Positions 43,068 to 51,899 of a DNA stretch of 64,000 bases are shown here, in pieces (within the stretch, counting starts at the first letter, position 1; every line of letters begins with the position of its first letter). Both the position numbers and the translations under genes were made by a program. A model generated the notes under the pieces. That model was not told where the DNA came from. It did no database searches and saw only the letters and a list, made by a program, of their open reading frames with translations. The stretch is from Candidatus Fermentibacteraceae bacterium (GTDB lineage: Bacteria > Fermentibacterota > Fermentibacteria > Fermentibacterales > JCC-6), in NCBI GenBank assembly GCA_016744855.1, contig JADGDO010000001.1, forward strand, positions 62,001 through 126,000. The letters run 5' to 3'.

Positions 43068-46000
43068 ATGAAGGAGCCCTTGAGAAAAGTCATTGAGGTA
43101 GTAGCAGATAACTGTGTGAACTGTCACATGTGTATTGCTGCCTGTCCCGTAAAATTCTGTAATGACGGTAGTGGAGATCATGTAAGCATAAACAGTGCGC
43201 TTTGCGTGGGGTGCGGTAGCTGTATAAGTGCTTGCACTCACAATGCCAGAAAGATTATCGATGATTTTGAGAGCGCTCTTTCCTATCTGCAAGCTGGGGG
43301 AAAGGCAGTTGCTATTGTAGCCCCGTCGGCAGCCTCCAGTTTCAGTGGTAATTTTCTCCGCGTTAATGGTCTTCTGAAGTCTCTCGGAGTCGATACATTT
43401 TTTGATGTTAGTTTCGGCGCAGAGCTCACCGTAAAAAGTTACATTGAACACATCAGAGCAAACGATCCAAAATGTGTTATTGCTCAGCCTTGCCCTGCTA
43501 TAGTTTCCTACATTGAAACATACCGTCCAGAGCTTCTTCAGTACCTGGCCCCGGCAGACAGCCCGATGTTGCATACAATAAAAATGATCAGAGAATTCTA
43601 CCCTGAACATAGTGATAAGAAAATTGTGGTTGTTTCTCCTTGTCTTGCAAAGGCAAGAGAATTTGATGAAACTCACGCTGATGCATTCAACCTAACCGTT
43701 AATTCTATAATCGAGTGGCTTGTGAGTAATGACAAAAAAATTACAGATTTCCCTGAGATAGAATTCTCCGGTGCTCAAGCTGAGAGAGCAGTTGGTTTCT
43801 CATCTCCCGGTGGGCTTTTAAACACAGTTAAAAGAGAAATCCCAGATGCAGATTCCTTTACCCGAAAGATAGAAGGACCTCATTCAATTTACAGCTATCT
43901 TGACGGTCTTTTAGAGCAGGTAGAAGAAGGTAATGCTCCTCTCCTTATTGATTGTCTTAACTGTGAACTCGGCTGTAATGGGGGAACTGGTACTCCATAT
44001 TATGAGAATGCGCATCCTGATCTGCTTGAAGGCAGAATTAGGAGAAGAGCCGAGGAAATGAAGAAGAGATACAGCGCAGTTTCCAAAGACACAAAAGAGA
44101 CAATACAGAAGAAGGTTTCAGAAAGATGGAGGCGAAACCTTTATAACAGAGAATACATAGACAGACACTCGGAAGTCGAAAAAGTTGTCACACCTGATAA
44201 TAGTCAACTCGCCGAGATCTATGTGAGGATGCACAAGTTTACTGAAGATGATATAAAAAACTGCGCTGCATGCGGCTATGGAAAATGTGAGGAAATGGCG
44301 AAAGCAATTTTCAACGGACTAAACAGACCGGAGAACTGTCACTTCTACTTGCAGGGACAAGTTGCTGAATCACTTTTCGAGACGATCAACTCTGGAATTT
44401 TGTTGATCAATCCCGAGACTCATATTATTGAGCAGGTAAACTCTGCAGCAGCTGAGATGTTTGGAAAACCTGCAGAGGAAATTGAGGGTAATGTTTGTCA
44501 TCGTTTTTTGTCTCCGAATGAGCTCGGGAATTGTCCAGTTACCGATAAAAACGAGGAAGTACATGCGGTCAGAACTGTTCTGATAACTTCTGAGGGCGAA
44601 GAATTGCCTATCCTCAAAACAGTTAGAAAAGTAATTATACGAGGACGGGAAGTTCTTCTTGAGAACTTTATGGATATCTCAAGGGAAACTGGTATGGAAG
44701 AGGAACTTTTCAGGATAAAAGAAGCTGTAGACAGTTCAAGCGACGCAATTGGTATTGCTGATATGGAGCAAAACCTGATTTACTCGAACAGAGCATTTGA
44801 TGAAACATTCAACTATCCTTTAGAATTTTTTGAGATAAATGGGCTCGCTGCGATGTATCTCGAGAAAGATACAGCAGCTAAGATGATGTCTAGCGTCTTT
44901 TCAGGTAAACCCTGGGAGGGTGAACTCACTGTAAGAGCATTTGATGATAGTGTTCAACCAGTACTTCTTCGTGCAGCTCCTATTTACGGCGATAATGGAG
45001 AGATGATTGGCGTAATCGGTACGCACACGGATATTTCCAGACGTATAGAAATGGATAAAGAACTCAGAGCAACTCTGAATGAAACGAGGGAAGCCAGGAA
45101 GCAACTGGAGATTTCAAACAAATCTCTTGAGGATAAATCCCGCATAGCAAAGGATATGGCCTTTGCAGCAGAATCTGCAAGCAGAGCCAAGAGTGATTTC
45201 CTTGCAAACATGAGCCATGAAATCCGTACTCCTCTTAACGGAATTCTGGGTATGAATACCCTTCTGATTGATACACAGCTCACAAAAGAGCAGAGAAAGT
45301 ACGTTAGCACTGTCAGATCAAGCGGTGAAGCACTTCTCAGCATTATCAATGACATTCTTGATTTCTCAAAAATTGAAGCGGGAAAATTGGAATTAGAGGA
45401 GATAGATTTCAATCTTACCCTTACAATGGAGGATTTTGCGGAAATTATGGCAGTCAAGGCAGATGAGAAAAATATTGAGTTCATCTGTGCTGCCTCGCCT
45501 GATGTACCTTCATATCTTTGTGGTGACCCTGGCAGGTTACGGCAGATATTGGTAAACCTTTGTGGGAATGCTATCAAGTTCACACCTGAAAAAGGTGAGG
45601 TATCCATAACTGCCACTGTCGAGAAAAGAAACGAAGAGTCAATTGTACTAAGGTTTTCTGTCAAAGACAGTGGTATAGGAATACCTTCAGATAAACAGGA
45701 GCAGCTTTTTGAGAGTTTTACCCAGGCTGATACCAGTACTACCAGACAATTCGGTGGAACGGGTCTTGGCCTTGCAATTTCCAAGCAGCTTTCTGAATTG
45801 ATGGGAGGTACCATCGGCGTCAGTAGTATAGTGGGTCAAGGCTCTGAATTCTGGTTTACTGCAGAGTTCTCTATTGGCTCTGCGGCGAATCATGTGATGC
45901 TACCTAAAAGTGAGCTTAAAGGAATCAGGGTATTAATTGTAGACGACAACAAGACAAACAGAGATGTTCTCAGTCTTCAGTTGAAAGCATGGGGTATGGT

Positions 46001-47144
46001 CACAGTGGAGGCTGAGGGAGGCCCCGAAGCCCTCAGAATACTCTATAACTCTTATGAGAAGAGTGAGCCCTTTGAGATTGCAGTTCTGGATATGCAGATG
46101 CCTGGGATGGATGGAGAGACTTTGGGTCGGGTGATGAAATCAGATCCCAAGATAAAGGATGTTTGTCTGCTTATGATGACTTCTCTAGGTAAACGGGGAG
46201 ACTCGAAACGAATGAAAGAAATCGGCTTCAGCGCTTACCTGACTAAACCTGTTAGACAGTCTGAGCTTTTTGAAGCAATGGCTTCTATTCTTTCAATAAG
46301 CAGCCAGAATACCAAGAGAAAAGGACTTGTAACGAGGCATTCTCTAAATGAATTGAAGCTTGATAGCTACAGAATACTTGTTGTTGAAGATAATATTACC
46401 AATCAACAGGTTGCGATGGGCATTTTAAGAAAAACCGGAGTCCGGGTGGATGCTGTTGCAAATGGCCAAGAGGCAGTGACTGCTCTAGAACAGCTTCCAT
46501 ACGATCTTGTTTTCATGGACGTGCAGATGCCTGTCATGGACGGATTGGAAGCAACCAGAGCTATAAGAAACCCTTCCTCAAAGGTACGAAACAGAAACAT
46601 CCCGATTGTTGCCATGACAGCCCATGCAATGAAATCAGACCAGGATAGATGCTTTGAGGCGGGAATGAATGACTATGTATCAAAACCAATTGTTCCCGCA
46701 GCACTGGCTGCTGTTCTCAGAAAATGGTTTAGTACGGATGATTCAGATTCAGATGCTCCTGAAGATTCCGGTTCTGAGAAAGCTGAATTACCTAAATCGA
46801 ATGAGGTTTTTGATCCGGACGACTTCATGGATCGGATGATGGAAGATATGGATATTGCCAACCTCATCGTTGAAAGCTTTCTTGAAAATACACCTCCTCT
46901 TCTCGCTGCTATGAAGGAGTATCTTGAGGTGGGAGATACAGAAAAAATTGGAATCTCAGCCCACACATTGAAGGGGTCTGCAGGAAACCTTAGCGCTTCA
47001 CTAGTTGTAGAAACTGCATTCAAAATGGAGCAGTTCTCAAAGGATGGCAATCTAGAAGCTCTGAAATCTCACTTCACGGAGATGCAAGAAAGATATTCTG
47101 TACTGAAGTCTGTGCTAGAGAATTGGATATCAAATACTGTTTAA
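43068..47144 (+). CDS. Sensory [FeFe]-hydrogenase-like domain fused to a PAS/hybrid histidine kinase
   Basis: 1358 residues from the ATG at 43068 (GGAGG 7 bases upstream). Order: two [4Fe-4S] ferredoxin motifs (CVNCHMCIAACP, CVGCGSCISAC); an [FeFe]-hydrogenase large-subunit domain to about 340 with altered H-cluster motifs (AQPCPA, SPCLAK, NCELGCNGG); a further Fe-S motif CAACGYGKC near 398; two PAS domains (about 425-660); HisKA (SHEIRTPLNG, His near 716); HATPase (GDPGRLRQILVN, DSGIGIP, GTGLGLAIS); two receiver domains (VDDN with Asp in LDMQMPGMDG near 1008, VEDN with Asp in MDVQMPVMDG near 1149); and Hpt (ISAHTLKGSAGN near 1297). It should sense H2 or redox state and signal by phosphorelay. 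No dedicated response regulator follows. Confidence 0.9.
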   Translation: MKEPLRKVIEVVADNCVNCHMCIAACPVKFCNDGSGDHVSINSALCVGCGSCISACTHNARKIIDDFESALSYLQAGGKAVAIVAPSAASSFSGNFLRVNGLLKSLGVDTFFDVSFGAELTVKSYIEHIRANDPKCVIAQPCPAIVSYIETYRPELLQYLAPADSPMLHTIKMIREFYPEHSDKKIVVVSPCLAKAREFDETHADAFNLTVNSIIEWLVSNDKKITDFPEIEFSGAQAERAVGFSSPGGLLNTVKREIPDADSFTRKIEGPHSIYSYLDGLLEQVEEGNAPLLIDCLNCELGCNGGTGTPYYENAHPDLLEGRIRRRAEEMKKRYSAVSKDTKETIQKKVSERWRRNLYNREYIDRHSEVEKVVTPDNSQLAEIYVRMHKFTEDDIKNCAACGYGKCEEMAKAIFNGLNRPENCHFYLQGQVAESLFETINSGILLINPETHIIEQVNSAAAEMFGKPAEEIEGNVCHRFLSPNELGNCPVTDKNEEVHAVRTVLITSEGEELPILKTVRKVIIRGREVLLENFMDISRETGMEEELFRIKEAVDSSSDAIGIADMEQNLIYSNRAFDETFNYPLEFFEINGLAAMYLEKDTAAKMMSSVFSGKPWEGELTVRAFDDSVQPVLLRAAPIYGDNGEMIGVIGTHTDISRRIEMDKELRATLNETREARKQLEISNKSLEDKSRIAKDMAFAAESASRAKSDFLANMSHEIRTPLNGILGMNTLLIDTQLTKEQRKYVSTVRSSGEALLSIINDILDFSKIEAGKLELEEIDFNLTLTMEDFAEIMAVKADEKNIEFICAASPDVPSYLCGDPGRLRQILVNLCGNAIKFTPEKGEVSITATVEKRNEESIVLRFSVKDSGIGIPSDKQEQLFESFTQADTSTTRQFGGTGLGLAISKQLSELMGGTIGVSSIVGQGSEFWFTAEFSIGSAANHVMLPKSELKGIRVLIVDDNKTNRDVLSLQLKAWGMVTVEAEGGPEALRILYNSYEKSEPFEIAVLDMQMPGMDGETLGRVMKSDPKIKDVCLLMMTSLGKRGDSKRMKEIGFSAYLTKPVRQSELFEAMASILSISSQNTKRKGLVTRHSLNELKLDSYRILVVEDNITNQQVAMGILRKTGVRVDAVANGQEAVTALEQLPYDLVFMDVQMPVMDGLEATRAIRNPSSKVRNRNIPIVAMTAHAMKSDQDRCFEAGMNDYVSKPIVPAALAAVLRKWFSTDDSDSDAPEDSGSEKAELPKSNEVFDPDDFMDRMMEDMDIANLIVESFLENTPPLLAAMKEYLEVGDTEKIGISAHTLKGSAGNLSASLVVETAFKMEQFSKDGNLEALKSHFTEMQERYSVLKSVLENWISNTV

Positions 47145-47221
47145 GATGTTCGTCATAGTTTGAAAACGGGGAAGAGCACGAGGTCAACCTGCTGTTCTTT
47201 CCCTTAAGCATAAGAGCACTT

Positions 47222-48478
47222 CTATTTGGGAAACTTCTCTTTCAACATTTTCTCCCATGGTGTTTTCAAAGAAACCGGTGTCATCCGGTGCACCACTATG
47301 CTTTCACAATTGTTGAATTTCAGGAATGGAATCAATTCAGAAGAGAGGGCTTCTAGAAGCTGTTCTTTTCGCTTGACTCCAGGTTCAATGATCAGATTGT
47401 TGATATGAAGGATAGACTTTTTCCTCTCTGCTCTGCAATCCATCCGGCCGACCAGCATTGCATCCCACAGAAGGGGAAGAGAAAAATAACCATAAAGACG
47501 CTTTTCTTTGGGAAGATAACACTCAAGTAGATACTCGAAACCGAACAGAGATCGGATTCTTCTACGCTGAATAAGCAGATTATCGAAGGGGGAGAGTATT
47601 TTAAGCTTCGACCTTTTAAGAGGCTTCCCCAGAAGAGTGAGTGAGGAAGGTAGAGTAAAATAGGTTGTTCCTTCAGTAATCACCTCTACAAGTTCACCAT
47701 ATGCTTCCATCTTACTAATGGTCGTTGCAATCAGTGTTTTGAAGCGTCTTCTAAGGTAGGTGATTTCAGATAGCTGCCCAATTCCATTGCTTTTTAGAAA
47801 TTGAGTAATCAGAAAACGGGCATGCTCTTCGGGTGAAGGTGAAGAGGTGTTAACCCCGATAGGAAGAACTCTCTCTGTCAGGTCAAACACTTTGTGAAAG
47901 TTAACCCTTCGGGAAATCATAAGCTTACCCTGCATGAACAGTATTGCAAGAGCCCGCTTGGCTGGTCTGCTATCCCATTTCTGGATTTTTGCCCCAGTGT
48001 GAACGAAATCCTTTGACATCAGTGGCCCCTCAGCGGCGATTCTGGCGAGTACCTCTTCGTTCAGGGATTCATTCCCGCTGAACCAGTGATTTTGGTGATC
48101 TTGTGCCATTGCATGCTTAAGAGGGAGACTGTATCTGTAATCTCTCATCGGAAGGAAGGCTGCAGCGTGAGTCCAGTATTCAAAAACCTTTTTTTGGACT
48201 ATCAGTTCCTGTAGGTGAGTATTTTTGTAACGGGGATTGCGGCTCCACAACGTGTGGTGATGAGCCCTCTGAACGGCAGAGATTGTGTCTATCTGAACAT
48301 AACCCAGCTGTTCAACAACCTTCAGTGTGCTCTCTATTGCCTTGCCTGCCTGCTTCCTGGGTGGCAACCCAGTAGAGAGCAGAACAAGCTTTCTTGCTTG
48401 TTTTAGAGTAAGGAATTCAGGATTGTTACCCAAGTTCCCTGATCTCTTCGTATCTGAAACAGTTTGTGGTGTGATCAT
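47222..48478 (-). CDS. YcaQ/AlkX-family winged-helix DNA glycosylase
   Basis: 418 residues of the HTH_42 family. LKQARKLVLLSTGLP at the start, YVQIDTISAVQRAHHHTLWSRNP (the Q-x-D catalytic motif), PMRDYRYSLP, and ILSPFDNLLIQRRRIRSLFGFEYLLECY with YFSLPLLW. Characterised members unhook DNA interstrand crosslinks and alkylated bases. The called start overlaps the tag gene by 53 bases; a slightly later start is possible. It is downstream of tag on the same strand, forming a two-gene alkylation-repair operon. Confidence 0.85.
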   Translation of the reverse strand: MITPQTVSDTKRSGNLGNNPEFLTLKQARKLVLLSTGLPPRKQAGKAIESTLKVVEQLGYVQIDTISAVQRAHHHTLWSRNPRYKNTHLQELIVQKKVFEYWTHAAAFLPMRDYRYSLPLKHAMAQDHQNHWFSGNESLNEEVLARIAAEGPLMSKDFVHTGAKIQKWDSRPAKRALAILFMQGKLMISRRVNFHKVFDLTERVLPIGVNTSSPSPEEHARFLITQFLKSNGIGQLSEITYLRRRFKTLIATTISKMEAYGELVEVITEGTTYFTLPSSLTLLGKPLKRSKLKILSPFDNLLIQRRRIRSLFGFEYLLECYLPKEKRLYGYFSLPLLWDAMLVGRMDCRAERKKSILHINNLIIEPGVKRKEQLLEALSSELIPFLKFNNCESIVVHRMTPVSLKTPWEKMLKEKFPK

Positions 48479-48995
48479 TCACCATTCCAACAGCCTGCAT
48501 GAAGGCATAGCAAATAGTTGAACCGATGAAGTTGAGTCCTCTATTTTTCAAATCTTTGCTGATTTTATCTGACATATCAGTTTTTGCAGGAATCTCTGCC
48601 ATAGTTTTCCACTCGTTCTGCTTCGGGGTGCCATTCATGAAGCCCCACAAATAAGAATCGAGAGAACCGAATTCTTCTTTGATCTTTAGAACAGCTACTG
48701 CATTCTTAACGGCAGAATTTATCTTGAGGCGATTTCTTACTATACCTGCGTCTGCGAGTAGCCTCTTAACATCACCATCATTGTAAGCGGCGATTTTTTC
48801 ACAGTTGAAGTTGTGTAAAGCTTTCCTGTAATTTTCTCGCTTTTTCAGGATGGTTATCCAACTCAGGCCGGCCTGAGCCCCTTCTAGAATAAGAAATTCA
48901 AAGAGAAGCTTGTCATCATGAACAGGAACACCCCACTCATTATCATGGTAGGCCACATAAAGCGGATCATCACCGCACCAGATGCATCTGTTCAT
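48426..48995 (-). CDS. tag: DNA-3-methyladenine glycosylase I
   Basis: 189 residues from the ATG at 48995 (GGGAGATTGTT upstream); a 27-residue upstream extension lacks homology. MNRCIWCGDDPLYVAYHDNEWGVPVHDD and FEFLILEGAQAGLSWITILKKRENYR are diagnostic of Tag, with the zinc ligands Cys-4 and the C-terminal His/Cys (NDHTTNCFR). It removes 3-methyladenine from DNA. Confidence 0.95.
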   Translation of the reverse strand: MNRCIWCGDDPLYVAYHDNEWGVPVHDDKLLFEFLILEGAQAGLSWITILKKRENYRKALHNFNCEKIAAYNDGDVKRLLADAGIVRNRLKINSAVKNAVAVLKIKEEFGSLDSYLWGFMNGTPKQNEWKTMAEIPAKTDMSDKISKDLKNRGLNFIGSTICYAFMQAVGMVNDHTTNCFRYEEIRELG

Positions 48996-49199
48996 AACAA
49001 TCTCCCGGTTCTGATTGACAGTGTTAGAGCTTCTTTCTCCTCTGGAAGTATAGCTTTTAAGGAAGGACTGAAGCAAGAAGTGCTGTGTGATGATTGCGAG
49101 CTGAAGGTATCTGTTGACTTACCGAAGCAATTTGCATTGCTTATAGTCAGAGTGTAAAGAGTTAGAAGCATCTTCAGTTAATCCAGTACCGGAGGCAGT

Positions 49200-49727
49200 A
49201 TGACTTATAATGAAATCCTCAAGTTTCACGGACATGAGTGTCCTGGTATAGCAATTGGATACAGAATGGCAACAGCCGCAGTGGAACACAGTTCTCTGAC
49301 TCGCGCTGAGGATGAGGAGCTGGTGGCAATAGTAGAGAATGATGCTTGCGGTGTAGATGCTGTTCAGTGTATCACAGGTTGCACATTCGGGAAAGGTAAC
49401 CTGATTTTTCGCGATTATGGAAAACAGGTTTATACAATTTACTCACGCTCATCCGGGAAAGGTGTTCGTGTTGTGTTCCATGGAGCAGGAATCCCTGAGG
49501 GGGTGCGCGAAAACAGGAATGAGTTTACTCGCTGGCTTCTTACAGCACCAAAGGATTCAATGCTGACAGTTGACACCGTTTCCATTGCAGAACCTGAACC
49601 TGCGAAAATACGTAGATCTGTAGACTGTGCTATTTGCGGCGAAAGTGTCATGGATTCCCGCATCAGGAGGCTGCATGGAAAATCATTTTGCATTCCATGT
49701 TTCGAGAAGGATACATTGTCTAATTAA
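49200..49727 (+). CDS. FmdE-family protein with C-terminal zinc ribbon
   Basis: 175 residues. The FmdE domain (subunit E of formylmethanofuran dehydrogenase in archaea, widespread alone in bacteria) is seen as FHGHECPGIAIGYRMATAA and VENDACGVDAVQCITGCTFGKGNLIFRDYGK. A Cys-x2-Cys zinc finger follows (CAICGESV, FCIPC). No other methanofuran genes are nearby, so it is probably a metal-binding or molybdopterin-related accessory protein of unknown role. GGAGG precedes the ATG. Confidence 0.88.
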   Translation: MTYNEILKFHGHECPGIAIGYRMATAAVEHSSLTRAEDEELVAIVENDACGVDAVQCITGCTFGKGNLIFRDYGKQVYTIYSRSSGKGVRVVFHGAGIPEGVRENRNEFTRWLLTAPKDSMLTVDTVSIAEPEPAKIRRSVDCAICGESVMDSRIRRLHGKSFCIPCFEKDTLSN

Positions 49728-49751
49728 CGATCTAGGGGAGATCTCGGTATA

Positions 49752-50204
49752 GTGAAACATCTTGAAAGAGCATTTATTGTTGTTTGGGGACTAGCTCATT
49801 TTGGTGCCGCACTTATTCTTCTTCCATTAACCTTTTCTCTTGGTTTCATAACTATCCCAATAGTACTTCCCGGTTCAATATGGCTTGTCATTCTGGGGAT
49901 CGCTCTGATAATCGGTTACAATCCCGTTCGCTCAGCTTTGAGGCTGACCCATTGGCTTCTTGCTCTAGTAGCTGTCCAGCTTCTGGGGTACGGTTTTCAC
50001 TGTCTGGATGCTGCGAGACGCAGTGCTGAGTCCGGAGGTGGTCTTTTGGGCTCCTTTGGACTTATTCCTATTACTATGGGAGTTCTGCTTCTTGCTTTGT
50101 CTATCATTTCACTGATAGCAGCCCGATCTGACAGATTCATGAATACAGTTGAAACACAGAAGCACACTAGCAGTCATTTTCACGAAGCAGGGACACACGA
50201 GTGA
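49752..50204 (+). CDS. Small integral membrane protein
   Basis: 150 residues from a GTG, with four membrane helices (about 8-30, 35-53, 64-83, 98-122) and a His-rich C-terminal tail (HTSSHFHEAGTHE). It overlaps the next gene by 4 bases (GTGA), so they are coupled. No family recognised. Confidence 0.6.
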   Translation: MKHLERAFIVVWGLAHFGAALILLPLTFSLGFITIPIVLPGSIWLVILGIALIIGYNPVRSALRLTHWLLALVAVQLLGYGFHCLDAARRSAESGGGLLGSFGLIPITMGVLLLALSIISLIAARSDRFMNTVETQKHTSSHFHEAGTHE

Positions 50205-50638
50205 TTACCCACAAAAGAATTGAAATGGACACAATTGAGTACCAGAAAGCACGAGAGCTGAGGAATGAAACACTTCTCAGGCCGATCGGTATTCCTGATT
50301 ACGGCTGGGAAATGCATGATTCAGAATCATTTCATTTTGCTGCTATGGATGGGGATTCTGTTGTCGGATGTGCCCTTCTATACCCTCTTCCGGATTCCAG
50401 GGTGGATGTTCAGCTGATGCAGATGGCTGTTGCTGAGTGGATGCAGGGAAAGGGTATTGGCAGAGATATTGTTAATGAACTGGTTCATTTTGCACGGTTT
50501 CGATGTTATCATCGAATTGTATGCCATTCACGGGAGAATGTTGTGGATTTCTACCGGAAACTGGGATTTGTTACCTATGGTGAACCGTTTAAAGAGGTGA
50601 AGATTCTTCATCGGCACATGCAGTTAATTCTTGATTAA
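50201..50638 (+). CDS. GNAT-family N-acetyltransferase (ElaA-like)
   Basis: 145 residues. VGCALLYPL, VQLMQMAVAEWMQGKGIGRDIVNELVHFA (acetyl-CoA loop near residues 75-97) and CHSRENVVDFYRKLGFVTYGEPF. The GTG start overlaps the preceding stop; an internal ATG at 50225 is also possible. Substrate unknown. Confidence 0.88.
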   Translation: MITHKRIEMDTIEYQKARELRNETLLRPIGIPDYGWEMHDSESFHFAAMDGDSVVGCALLYPLPDSRVDVQLMQMAVAEWMQGKGIGRDIVNELVHFARFRCYHRIVCHSRENVVDFYRKLGFVTYGEPFKEVKILHRHMQLILD

Positions 50639-50676
50639 TCAATGCTATCTCAGATTTGACTGAAAGAGGGTGAATT

Positions 50677-50907
50677 ATGAAAAAAGACGTGGATGTAGAG
50701 AAAACATATTCCTCCCGGGATTTTGCAGCAAAACTGCGTAGGCTTGCTGACTGCCTGGAAGAAGGAAAACAGTTCGAGATTATGATCGCAGGGGAGAGAA
50801 TCTATGTACCGGTTCGTGCTGTTTACAACGTAGAGCACGAGAGGGAAGGTGGTTCTGAGGAGATAGAATTCCAGATTTGCTGGGAAGCTAACCATGAAAA
50901 CTGTTAA
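50677..50907 (+). CDS. Amphi-Trp domain-containing protein
   Basis: 76 residues. VDVEKTYSSRDFAAKLRRLADCLEEGKQFEIMIAGERIYVP ending EIEFQICW follows the amphi-Trp domain, a small domain of unknown role often found in salt-adapted prokaryotes. It overlaps the next gene by 14 bases. Confidence 0.8.
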   Translation: MKKDVDVEKTYSSRDFAAKLRRLADCLEEGKQFEIMIAGERIYVPVRAVYNVEHEREGGSEEIEFQICWEANHENC

Positions 50908-51838
50908 CAGGCAAAAACTAATTGTAATGTCAGCGCTTCTTATTTTCACAGTTCTATCGGTGACAGGTGTGATGTCTTCATTGCAGAAGAAACTCATATT
51001 ACCTCCGGCCGAAAAATATGTTGCAGAATCTCAGGAAAAAGCTCTAGCAGCCTTTGTAGCAATCAGTGTTGTGAAAGGGCTGGTTGCTGTAGTAGAGGGT
51101 TCTGATGTTGTTGGAATTGAGGTTGGTGATATTGTTCAACCTCTTTATGACTCAGTGGATATCACCTGGAAGCTGATTACTGCATGCCTTGCTACGCTAT
51201 ACACTCTCGAAGTTGTTTTGAAGTTGTGCGGTTATCTCGGATCTTTCTTCCTGACAGTTTTGTTTATTCTGCTTGGAGCTATGCAGCTTTCTCGGAATGA
51301 TTTTCTGAAAAAGTTTGCTTACTTCTTTGGGGTACTCGCTTTTTCCTTCTACCTTGCAATCCCCGTTTCACTCTTCCTTTCAGGGAAGATTTCCAGTAGC
51401 TATTCGGAGGGGATTCAGGATGAATTTGACTTGATAACTGGAGAGTTTGAAGAAGACTTTTCCTCAAGATTGGAAGAGGCAAAGAGTGCCGGTTTGATTC
51501 AAATGGAAGGCTGGCCCCCCAGGCTGGAAGGATCTTTCCCTAATTACGATATTCAGTGGCCTGATCTTGGATCTGTAACTTCTCCTCAGTATCAGGTTAT
51601 TGCAGGTATCGTGGTTGACATGAAGGATCTTATCGGTGTACTGCCCGAAGTTCTTCTTCGAACAGGTGTTACATGGCTTCTTGATGTTATAGTCATACCT
51701 TTGGGAATGCTCTTCTTCCTGTATAAGCTATTGCTTCTTTTTATTGATTCGTTCCTGGGATCAGTCAGGGCAGAAAAGTTCGAGAGGGCTGTCGCCAAAA
51801 CCCTTGCAAAGCATATAAAGAAAAGCGGTACAGACTAG
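50894..51838 (+). CDS. Integral membrane protein of unknown function
   Basis: 314 residues. One N-terminal helix is followed by an extracytoplasmic segment (residues 30-95), three or four central helices (about 95-165), a second polar loop with acidic patches, and a final pair of helices near 260-295 before a basic tail (KTLAKHIKKSGTD). Its start lies within the amphi-Trp gene. No family recognised. Confidence 0.65.
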   Translation: MKTVNRQKLIVMSALLIFTVLSVTGVMSSLQKKLILPPAEKYVAESQEKALAAFVAISVVKGLVAVVEGSDVVGIEVGDIVQPLYDSVDITWKLITACLATLYTLEVVLKLCGYLGSFFLTVLFILLGAMQLSRNDFLKKFAYFFGVLAFSFYLAIPVSLFLSGKISSSYSEGIQDEFDLITGEFEEDFSSRLEEAKSAGLIQMEGWPPRLEGSFPNYDIQWPDLGSVTSPQYQVIAGIVVDMKDLIGVLPEVLLRTGVTWLLDVIVIPLGMLFFLYKLLLLFIDSFLGSVRAEKFERAVAKTLAKHIKKSGTD

Positions 51839-51899
51839 CAGAAGCAGAACTGCTGCGGATTGCACGACATCAAACATGTTTGCAGAAGACGAGTTACAT

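Noticed and set aside
49200-49727. FmdE-like gene as evidence of methanofuran metabolism
   Set aside because: Stand-alone FmdE proteins occur widely in bacteria, and no other formylmethanofuran dehydrogenase gene is present here.
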